This document shows, one piece after another, positions 20,572 through 30,020 of a DNA stretch of 30,020 nucleotides. Where the stretch lies: the NCBI GenBank assembly GCA_020064725.1, contig JAGTWJ010000018.1, positions 1-30,020 of the forward strand. The letters are read 5' to 3'. Within the stretch, counting starts at the first letter, position 1; every line of letters begins with the position of its first letter. The DNA is from Drechslerella dactyloides. Its lineage: Eukaryota; Ascomycota; Orbiliomycetes; Orbiliales; Orbiliaceae. The notes under the pieces are model-generated. The model had not been told where the DNA came from. It did no database searches and was given only the letters and a program-made list of their open reading frames with translations. The translations under genes and the position numbers were made by a program.

Positions 20572-22448
20572 ACGTCAATGATAAGCGAACGGATCAGACA
20601 AGCGAGTGGATCATCTTACCACATCTATGTGCCCACCACTCTTTTTATATCTTATATCTCCATAATTATTATAATATCTGTTTCTATAACTAAATCCAGA
20701 GTTCTTTTAGCTATTAAAATTATAAAAAAAATTAAGAATTAAATATTTGAGTTATTATTAAGTATTATAATATTCTTTATACTATTTTAGTCTACTAATA
20801 TAATAACTATTTTTTATAATATAATAACATCTTTAAATTATAAAATCTTATAAAATTAAAAGAAATATTATTATTTAATATATATTTAAGCTATATATAT
20901 GGTCTTTTTATTTTAAACTGGGTAGTATAGAAAATATAGCCAACCAATTACTACTAATATAATAATAATAATATATAATATATTAATAAAGATGGGCTAA
21001 TAACTTTATTAAATACTACCCAAAACTACAAATATATCTATCCAAAAATATAACTACTAATAAATAAAATACAAAAATCCTATATTTATTAATAAATAGT
21101 TTTAACTAATAAAGACTATAAAAACCAAGTATAACATTATAGATAATAATATCTACAATTTTAATAAAACTAACTTTATAATAGATATAATATCTACAAC
21201 TACTATTATTATAAATACTAAAATATATAATAAAACTAAGTTAGTATAACCTAAGAATCACAAATAGGCAATAATTATCCAGAAAATAGGTATAGAAGAT
21301 TAGGTAGTACCACTATTTATTATCTTTATTAAGTAATACCACTTAGCTAGCTAATATACAACAACAAAACTATTAATAGATTAGATTATTACACTTTCTA
21401 ATAACAACTAAACAACAAATAAGCTTATTCTATAGTAATTAAAGTATTTTAATAAATTATAACACAGTACTACATTTCAGACTACCAACTATTAGTCCTA
21501 GATGGTTATAAAAGCCATTACTCTATTACTTTTAAACTATATTACTAAAAATATAAGATTATTATAATCTATATATTATATATTTATTACATATTTTTCA
21601 GTTACTAGATATTAACTGCTTTAAGCTATTAAAATAAGTATATAACCATAAGATAGAAAGTTTAATACACATATATGTTAACTATATTTTTAAGTTGGAG
21701 TTTCTTACTAGATTCCACAAAATATTTATTACTATAATACATCTAAAAACATATATAGTAGCTTTGTTGGAGCTAGTATTATATCTTATAACTCTAATAG
21801 AATTTTATTAAAATTAAATATACAGTTACTAGCAGTTACTCTAGCAAATTCACATCCAGACATTGTAAATATAGCAGCTACTTAGACTATAAAAATACTA
21901 TTAACCCCATCAAAAACTAGCTTATAAACAAATCTAATTAAAAACCAGATTATCTAATACTAAAATAATTTTTTATATTACTACTAATAGTTATAAACTA
22001 ACTATCTAAAAAAATACAAACTATAATATATTAATTAGTATTTATATATATAGAAAATACAACATTATACTCTATTAATAATATTAATATAATAGTAGAT
22101 AAAAAAATAGTATATATAATATAGAAATATGTTTACTATATATTAGATAAATAATATACTAAACCAAGACACTATAAATAAATAACATAAATAGATAAAA
22201 CCAAAAAATTATTAAAATAATATATAGCCAAAAAAAGGCTTTAAAAAAGTATTATACTATAGTCAATACAATAAAACTAAATATAATATTCAAACATATT
22301 AAAAGATATTTTAAACATATAAATAAACTATTTAGTATATATCTAACCTAAAGCTATAATATTGTGGTGGTGAAATCAGTATTTTCGTTAAAATGGGGTG
22401 GTAAGGTGATCCGCTCGCTTGTCTGATCCGTTCGCTTATTATTGACGT
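20572..22448 (+). mobile_element. Pogo/Fot1-like DNA transposon, element D (1877 bp, second subfamily)
   Basis: The ends begin ACGTCAATG (left) and ACGTCAATA (right, reverse complement) and are flanked by TA at 20570-20571 and 22449-22450. Each end then has two 17-bp units: ATAAGCGAACGGATCAG and ACAAGCGAGTGGATCAT at 20581-20614, mirrored near 22407-22440. The layout is the same as in elements A to C, but the sequence differs, so this is a separate subfamily. The transposase reads on the plus strand. Confidence 0.92.
20674..22356 (+). pseudogene. Pogo/Fot1-like transposase of element D, dead
   Basis: The frame aligns with that of element A throughout. The start codon is ATA instead of ATG (20674-20676). 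The first catalytic Asp is Asn (AAT at 21163-21165, within NFNKTNF). The second catalytic block (VLDGYKSHY-like, about 21497-21520) keeps its Asp. The C-terminal zinc-knuckle equivalent near 22280-22310 has lost its cysteines. Many in-frame TAA/TAG stops are present. The end is placed by similarity and is approximate. Confidence 0.8.
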
Positions 22449-22450
22449 TA

Positions 22451-24169
22451 ATTGATATTAAAGTAGTCTATAATTTATAGGCTTTTCCTAGATATATATT
22501 TGTTTTATTTGGTGGCTGGTGTATAGTATAATATAATAATTTATTTGGAGTTTGTATATTTTCTTTGTTCTCTGGCTTTACTATATTAAAATGTTTATTT
22601 TAAGCTGTACTAAATATTTGAAATATAAAATAAGTTTGTAGAATAAATAGAAAATTTATAAAATATATTAAATTAGAATAATTTGTTTTATAAGTAATAG
22701 AGTAAGAGAAAAGAAGATAATAACTTAATTTGTAAATAAATGCTAATATTTTTTTCTTTCTTTTTTCTTTTATATTATATATATATATTTTTTATTTTTT
22801 TTATATTACTTACTTTATAATTTGCCTTAATATCTACAATACTTCTACTTTTATAATCTATTTTATATAGTTATATTTTTTCTTTTTTTCTTTTTTACTT
22901 TTTATCTTCTACCTTTATAACAATATCTATTATTTCTAGTAGTATGGTTTTTTTTGTTTTCCTTTTAGCTGGATTAACTGCTGTATAGATTAATATAGTT
23001 TACAATATTAAAAATAGGAGAACTACTATAAACTAAATATATATAGATTTTATAATTTATATTATTGTTTTGCTTATAATTATTATCTTAGTTTAAGTTT
23101 TTTTCATATTTATTGTATAAATTTGAATTTCCTTTTTATATTTATTTAAATTGTATCTATAGTAGTTATAAGATTATTTATAAATTTAGAAGTAAGTTGA
23201 TTTATAGAGTATTTTATTAGTTATCTTATTAATTTTTTATTTTATAGATTATTTAATTAATTATAGATTCTATTTTATAGTCCCTTAATTAATTATAAAC
23301 TTATAGACCAGTTTTGGCTGTATAATTCTTAGTCTAGTACTAATTAATTTATAAATCTTTTAGTTAATTTTCTTATTATATTTTTTTTAAGTATTTTTTT
23401 AAACTATATTATAGCTTTATTTATATATATATTATTTGTTATTTGTACTATTTATTCTGTTTTTATTTTTCATAATTTTACTGCTGCTATTTTCTATTAT
23501 TAATAGTTTTTTATATTTTTTTAATTAGTTTATATTGTTTAATCTATATTATTTAAATATAATATAAAATATTAATATTGAATTGTAAAGATAGGCTCCT
23601 CATTTAAACCACCTAAATTATATATATAATATATTTTATAAATTTATTTAAAAATAATAGTATAAGTATTTAATCTGTTTTTTTTATTTATAAAGTATTT
23701 TAATATTTAAATAATAATTTATTAACTTATTTTTATTATCTAAGTTAGGAAGGTGTTTATAGGCTACTATTTTAAGCTGTAGTTTATCTTTTATAGTTTG
23801 TTAATTATTTAATTATTTTATTAAAAAGAAAGTAGGCTTAGGGCTTTTTTTTTTTTTTTTTTTTATTTATTTACAGGTTGTTTTTGGTTTGTAGAGGATT
23901 TTGGATATTTTGTATAGTTTATATTATTTTTATTATATAATATTAACTTAAATTGTATTCTCTTCTTTATAAGTAGTTTATTTAATATATAATATTACTA
24001 TTTAGCTGAATAGTTTTTATATATTTCTATTATTTTGTTTTATCTTCTGGTTTCTAAAGGGTCTAAAAGATATTTTATTTTGGTGGATTATTATTTTAAA
24101 TTACTTTATAGATAGAAAGAGTGTTTAATATAGAATTTTTTTATAATTTAATTTATAGTTTAAAATATA
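22451..24169. other. AT-rich sequence downstream of copia pol
   Basis: No coding motif was found on either strand. On the minus strand it follows the end of the copia pol frame, so the 3' untranslated region, polypurine tract and part of the 3' LTR are expected here. Pyrimidine runs at about 22750-22775 and a long T run at about 23848-23870 would both be purine tracts on the coding strand. I cannot say which, if either, is the priming tract. Confidence 0.45.
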
Positions 24170-25069
24170 TTATTAAATATTAAGATTTGTTTTCTAAATT
24201 TTATAATTAAAATATAAGTTTAATAAAACAGTATATATATTTAAAGTAATTTAAAAAAATACCTTAATAAAAATATCTACTATTATTTAATTTATAAAAA
24301 AGTAGATTATATTAAATTTCTTGTTATTAAATTTTTTTTTTAATTTAAAATATTATATATTAAGATATTTTATATATTACTGATTGCCTAGGTCCTTGTT
24401 TATCTTAATAATTCCTTAGTTATCATAAAATAGAGAAATTATTAAAAAGATATTAATTATTCTTTTATATTTTCTATTTTATAATTTAGGCTAATAAATA
24501 ACTATAATTTAATTAATAATTTATATAACTATATCCTTTTTCTTATATAATTAATAGTTATAATTTTTGTTTTTATATTTAATTTTATTATAATAATCTG
24601 TAGTTTATTTAATTAAAAAATAATTATATCTTTTATATAAAATATATAATTTAATATAAATTTTTTATTATAATTTTATTTACTATATTCTATACTTAAT
24701 TAATATTTATAAATTTTTTTAAATTATAGCTTACTACTATATATAATTATTATTTATTTTATACTAATAAAATATCTATATACATAATCTATAGCTTTTT
24801 ACTATCTTTATACAAAATAATTTATAATTAATTAAATTTTACACATAAATATACTAGGTCTGACTTTATATATTAAACTAAATATATAAAACTATCTAAT
24901 ATATTTTAATATAAAAAGATATTTCAACAAAAAAACATTTATCTTATTATTTTATCTACAAACTAACTAATATTAATATAGATATTATTTTATAATTTAT
25001 ATAATTAAACCTATTTAAATTTTATCTATATATTTAGTTTGATTTATAAAGAAAAAACAACTTAATCTA
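24170..25069 (-). pseudogene. Ty1/copia pol, C-terminal part (end of reverse transcriptase and RNase H)
   Basis: Going leftward on the minus strand I read INQTKYIDKI (the SQ.KYI.K.L block of copia), SFIYLV, a stop, YIKSDLVY (the G.LMYL...RPDL.Y block, about 24870-24900), then a block resembling the RNase H DNQGAI motif (about 24390-24420), then KYLNI with a following stop (the KHIDI block), and LNNSRYFY (the N.ADIFTK block, about 24270-24310). The order is that of copia pol. It is full of stops and probably has some indels. It continues directly from the segment at 28832. Confidence 0.82.
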
Positions 25070-25537
25070 ACGTATTCCACAAGTGAGCGGACCATATAAA
25101 CAAGCGGACTACCTCTCAATACTGGTGCAACCATTCTTCTTTTGTATCATATTACCTTCATAACCATTATTATAGTTACTATTATAACTAAATCCTAAAT
25201 TATTTTAGCTATTAAAGTTTTAGAAAAAGATTAAAAATTAAGTATTTAAACTACTATTAAACTTTATGATATCCTTTATATTATTTTATTATACTAGTAT
25301 AATAGTTGTATTTTAAAAATAGATAATATTTTAAATTATAAAACCTTATAAAATTAAAAGAGGATATTATTATTTAGTATATATTTGAGTTATTTATATA
25401 GTTTTTTTATCTTAAATTAAATAATATGGAAGATATAATTAATTAGTTACTGTTAATATATATTAGTAATAATATATAATGTGTTGGTAAGAATTAGATA
25501 ATAAACTTTGTAAAATGTTATTTAAATTTTAGATATA

Positions 25538-27422
25538 ACGTATTCCACAAGCGAGTGGACCACATAAGCAAGTGGACCACCTCAACACCCCACCCCAGTA
25601 AAAATACTGGCTTCATGGCCATACTACTATTATACTGGGCTATATATATGCTAGTTTGCTTGGTTATATGTTTAAAATATCTGCTGGTATATTCAAATAT
25701 TATGTCTAGATTTATTATAATTATTGTAGTGAATTATCTTTTTAGAGGTGGCTTCTAGCTAGGGTTGCTCTGATAATTTAGATATTTTATCTGTTTATCT
25801 TATTTACTTATAGTATTATTATCTAGGATTTTATTAATCTAGTATATAGTAAGTGTGTTTTATATTATATATATTGTTTTTTTGCTTGCTAGTATTTGTT
25901 TAATATTTTATTAGTAGAGTGTAGTGTTGTGTTTTTTGTTTATATAAGTGTTAGCTGGTGTATTATTATTTATACTTTTTTAGTAAATTGGTTTACAGCA
26001 GCTAATAATGATGTTAAAAAGTTATTTAATACTGGATAATTTGGTTTTTGATGAGTTCTGATTATAGACTAGCTTTTAAAAGATTTATTAAATTTTTATT
26101 ATTTAGGTGGTTGCTGTATTTATAATATTAAGATGTGAATTTATTAGGGTAGATACTAGTAGCTGCATATCTAGTTTTAAGAGGATCCTGTTAGGATCAT
26201 AAGATATAATACTAGCTCTAGTAAAGCTATTATATATATTCTTAGATATTATTACAATAGTAAACCTACCCTGTAGACCAAAAAGGAATTCTAGCTTACT
26301 GATATAGTTGATATGTATATGTATTAAGTTCTTTACCTAGTGACTATACATCTGTTTTAATAGCTTAAAGCATCTAATGTCTAATAGCTGAAGAAGATAT
26401 GAAGAATATAGTAGTATACAGACTGTAATAATCTTATATTTTTAATAGTAAAACTTGAAAGATGCTGAGTAGTAGCTATTATAGCCATCTAGAACTAATA
26501 GCCAGTAGTCTGAAATACAGTACCATACTGTAAAGTGGTTGAAATACTTTAATTACTCTACAGCAACCTCATTTATTGTTTAGCCATTATCAGAAAATAT
26601 AATAGTCTAGTTATTTAATAAATTGGTCTCTATATACCAACTAACTAGGTAGTATTAACTAGCTAAGATAATAAATAACAATACTACCCAACCTTCCATA
26701 CTTATCCCCTAAATAACTATTACCTATTCACAATTCCCAGGCTATACCAGCTTAGCTTTATCACATATTTCAGCTCCTATAACAACCATAATTGTAGAAA
26801 TTATGCCCATTGTAAAGTTTGTTTTATTAAAGTTATAAATATTACTATCCATAATACCATATTTTGCTTTTATTACTTATAAAAGCTGAAACTACTTTTG
26901 AATAAAATCCAGGTCTTTGCATTTAACTCACTAATAATCATACTTTCTAGACAGACATGTCTGGAGCTCTGGGTAGTGTTTTACAAAATTTACCACCCAA
27001 TTCTTACCAACACATCATATACTATTGCCAGCATATGTTAACAGTAGCTAATTAGCCATATCTTCTATACTACCTAACCTAGGATAAAAAAACCACACAA
27101 ACAGCTTAAATATATATTAAACAATAATATCTTCTTCTAATTTTATAAGGTTTTGTAATTTAAAAATACTGTCTACCTTCAAAATACAGCCATTATACTA
27201 ATATAATAGAGTATATAAAAGATATCATAAACTTAACAATAACTTAAATATTTAATTTTTAATCTTTTTCCAGAGTTTTAATAGCTAGAATAACTTAAAA
27301 TTTAGTTATAATAGCAGCCATAATAGTGGTTATGGAGGTAATATGGTATAGAAGAGAAGTGGTCACACCAGTATGAGAGGTGGTCTGCTTGCTTGTGTGG
27401 TCCGCTCGCTTGTGGAATACGT
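25538..27422 (-). mobile_element. Pogo/Fot1-like DNA transposon, element B (1885 bp), nested in element C
   Basis: The ends begin ACGTATTCC and carry two 17-bp units each, which differ from those of element A only by transitions of RIP type (for example GAGTGGACC for GAGCGGACC and CATAAGCAAG for CACAAGCGAG). The left flank is TA (25536-25537). The right flank reads TT rather than TA. The transposase is on the minus strand. It is closest to element A in sequence but more AT-shifted. Confidence 0.92.
25630..27321 (-). pseudogene. Transposase of element B, dead
   Basis: The start codon ATG at 27319-27321 and the stop at 25630-25632 are in the same register, giving 563 codons plus stop against 565 in A. 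The first catalytic Asp is Asn (codon at 26826-26828, within NFNKTNF). The second catalytic block near 26490 keeps its Asp. Many in-frame stops are present. Domain order is as in element A. Confidence 0.83.
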
Positions 27423-28831
27423 TTTTGTTTAAAAAGTACAACTATTAATAAATTAAATATAAAGACCTAGATTTTATTTAAAAAGTTTTAGTTTTTTATA
27501 AATAATAAAAATAAAATATAGTATTATAATAATAATATTTATAATTTTAATAAGATAGGTTTTGTAATAAGCATAATTTCTACAATTATAATTATTATAG
27601 AAGTTGAAATATATAATAAAACTAAGCTGGTACAACCTAAAAATTGTAAATGGGTAATAGTTATTTAAGAGATAGGTATGGAAGATTAAATAGTATTACT
27701 ATTTATATCTTAACTAGTTAATACTATTTAGCTAGTTGGTATATAGAGATTAATTTACCAATAATTGGGTTATTATATTCTCTGATAATGTGGATAATAA
27801 ATAAGATTACTATAAAATAATTAAAGTATTTTAATTATTTTATAGCATAATATTGTATTTAGACTACCGGCTATTAGTCCTAGATAGCTATAACAGCTAT
27901 TATTTAGTATTTTTTAAATTTTATTATTAAGAATACAAGATTATTATAGTCTGTATATTACTATATTTTTCATATCTTCTTCAATTATTAGATGTTGGGT
28001 ATTTTGGGCTATTGAAGTAGGTATATAGTTGCTAGGTGAAGGACTTAATATATATATATATTAACTATATTAATAAGCTAGAGTTTTTTTCTGGGTTCTA
28101 TAAAATATTATTACTATAATAATATCTAAGAATATATGTAGCAGCTTTGTTGAGCTAGTATTATATTTTATGATCTTAATAGGGTTTTTTTAAAATTAGA
28201 TATGTAATTATTAGTGTCTATTTTAATAAATTTATATTCTAATACCACAAATACAGCAACTACCTGGATAATAAAAACCCCAATAAATCCTTTAGAAGCT
28301 GGTTTATAATCAGAACTTATTAAAAACTAGATTATTTAGTATTAAAATAGTTCTCTAATATCATTACTAACTACTATAAACCAATTTACTAAAGGAATAT
28401 AGATAATAATACACCAGCTAATACTTATATAAGTAGAGAATATAATACTATACTCTACTAATAAAGTATTAAATAAGCATTAGCAAAACAAAAAAATATA
28501 TATAATATAAAAACATACTTACCATATACTAGGCTAATAAAATCTTAGATAATAATATTATAAGTAAACAAAATAATAGATAAGGTATCTAAATTATTAG
28601 AGTAGCCCCCAATTAGAGACTACTTTTAAAGAATAATTTGCTGTAATAGTTGTAGTGAGTTTAGGTATAATATTCAAATATACTAATAGATTTTAAGTAT
28701 ATAACTAAATAAACTAGTATATATATAGCCCAATATAATAATAGTATGGCTATAAAGCTAGTGTTTTTGCTGGGTGGGGTGTTGAGGTGGTCCACTCGCT
28801 TGTGTGGTCTGCTCGCTTGTGGAATACGTTA

Positions 28832-29860
28832 TCTCTTATAATCTATATTCTAAGGAATTTCTTAGTTTCTCCTAAATCTATAATTATATATATTACTATA
28901 ATAGCTTGTCTTGCTATTTAAATAATCTTTATATCTTTTAAAAATAATAGTATATTATCTATATAAATTCTTATTAAATATCAGCTAATATAAAAAGGTA
29001 TTATCTATATTTAATTATTAAAACTTAATTAGGAAAATAATATTAAACAGTTTATTTTTAAATTTTTATTTTATAAATTAGAAACTTACTTTAAATTATA
29101 AAATAACTTGCAAAGATATAGAACAACTATATTTTAATCTTCTATTAACTATTTAAACTTTAAAACAGCTTTATATTATATATTCTTTCTTAGATAATTT
29201 AGTATTAAAGAAAGTAGTTTTAATATCTATTTAATAAATTTTAGATCTAAAATAATAGCTATAATTAATAGAATATATATTATTTTAGATTGATAATAAG
29301 TATATAAATTTCTATAAAATAAATCCTATATTACTGTTTATATTTTTAATATTAGTTGTACTTTATATTATAAACTACCTTCTATAATTATTTTATATTT
29401 AAATACTTATTTAATTTCTTTATTTTAACTTTTTCTAGAATTTAATTTATAGTTTTTTATATAAGTTTTTATTTTAGAAATTATAATTTACTTTGTACTA
29501 CTAGTAGCTATTTTTTTTTATTAAATAATTTAAAATTTGCTTAAGGGTCTAGGATTTAATTAAAATATAGATTTTTTTATTTTTGTTTTTAATTTAAGGT
29601 TTTTGCTATAATTGCTTTTATATGTTGTAAGATCCTTATAAATTGTTTATAGCCAGAATCTATTTTTTGTTATAGATTATATATTAAAATCTATTTATAT
29701 TTAGGTTTTTTAGTAGAACTATTGGTTTTCTAGAATCCTTTATTATATTATTTATAATTTAATTAATAAATTTTTTTAATTCTTCTTGTTAGGTTTAGAG
29801 GGTATCTTTTGGATTACTGTTAGCTATAAATTATTTTGTAGTTACTTCTTTAGTTTTAGT
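28832..29860 (-). pseudogene. Ty1/copia pol, reverse transcriptase part
   Basis: On the minus strand, from right to left: KDTL and EELKK blocks near 29800 (the start of the copia RT region), then IIILDLKFIK (about 29240; the copia block LA...LE.HQMDVKTAFLNG), LCKLFYNLK (the VCKL..SLYGLKQ block, about 29110), YIDNILLF at 28949-28969 (active site YVDDILLF, second Asp now Asn), and IDLGETKKFLRI plus IIRD at about 28832-28890 (the DLG..K.FLG..I.RD block). It breaks off at the insertion of element C and resumes at 25069. Confidence 0.88.
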
Positions 29861-30020
29861 TAGGATAATATATATTTTTATTATTTTATATTAGTAATTT
29901 CTTTTATATAAGAAAGTATTTTGTGAAGTTTTTTTTATAAAAAAAAGTTTTTTTATTATTTTAGTATTATAAATTATATAGATTATATTTTAAATTGTAG
30001 TCTATATTCTAAATTGCTTT

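Larger units (their letters stand above)
25172..28738 (+). pseudogene. Transposase of element C, dead and interrupted by element B
   Basis: Coding parts are 25172-25537 and about 27425-28738. The start codon has become ATA (25172-25174). The first catalytic Asp codon is AAT (27549-27551, within NFNKIGF). The second (VLDSYNSYY, near 27880) keeps Asp. Element B interrupts at about codon 122, within the CENP-B-like DNA-binding part. In-frame TAA/TAG stops are frequent. Confidence 0.82.
25070..28829 (+). mobile_element. Pogo/Fot1-like DNA transposon, element C, split by element B
   Basis: The ends ACGTATTCC... (25070) and ...GGAATACGT (28829) are flanked by TA at 25068-25069 and 28830-28831. Element B occupies 25538-27422, leaving 468 + 1407 = 1875 bp for C, which matches its relatives. 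Removing C and one TA joins the two copia pol segments in frame (IIRD continuing into RLS). The transposase reads on the plus strand, opposite to B. Confidence 0.93.
19604..30020 (-). mobile_element. Ty1/copia LTR retrotransposon, minus strand, interrupted and running off the window
   Basis: Two coding blocks of copia pol, at 28832-29860 and 24170-25069, join in frame when pogo-like element C between them is set aside. The left limit is inferred: at 19603 the Gypsy-2 homology stops abruptly and the new sequence starts TGTTATG, which suits an LTR terminus. The right limit lies outside the window, so the paired LTR cannot be checked. Element D also sits inside it. The identity as copia is firm; the extent is an inference. 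Confidence 0.65.

Noticed and set aside
25555..25758. Open plus-strand frame of 67 codons
   Set aside because: It is the equivalent shadow over the end of pogo element B.

Overview
The window is the left end of a fungal chromosome, most likely a filamentous ascomycete. It opens with a C-rich telomeric array (CCCTAA with shorter CCTAA and CTAA variants). A subtelomeric stretch of ordinary base composition follows to about 4.6 kb. From there to the end the DNA is extremely AT-rich and packed with TpA. Within it, transposon copies differ mainly by C to T and G to A changes, as expected of repeat-induced point mutation (RIP). I cannot name the species.

Layout. Positions 1-137 are telomere, and 138-3290 is subtelomeric sequence with no gene I can support, apart from a weak relic near the telomere. 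Positions 3308-4477 hold the only intact gene I trust: an intronless secreted protein of 389 residues with 18 cysteines, made of two similar five-cysteine modules and a cysteine-rich tail. It is a candidate effector or cell-surface protein. From 4870 on I read one nest of mobile elements.

The nest, outermost first. (1) Gypsy-1: one LTR at 4870-6158, itself containing a 680-bp solo LTR (5423-6102), then internal sequence to 6773. (2) Gypsy-2, inverted, begins at 6774. Its 5' LTR is cut into three pieces by pogo-like element A (7076-8967) and by the complete Gypsy-3 (9104-18395, target duplication ATATA), and its internal region runs 18640-19603. (3) A Ty1/copia element on the minus strand runs from about 19604 past the end of the window. 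It holds pogo-like element D (20572-22448) and pogo-like element C (25070-28829). (4) Element C is itself split by element B (25538-27422). All coding regions in the nest are dead.

The four pogo/Fot1-like elements are each about 1.88 kb, use TA target sites, and carry inverted ends built from nine bases plus two tandem 17-bp units. Element A is the least mutated: its 565-codon transposase frame has no net frameshift and keeps the first catalytic Asp, which is Asn in B, C and D. The window therefore pairs one intact secreted-protein gene beside a telomere with a heavily inactivated transposon graveyard.
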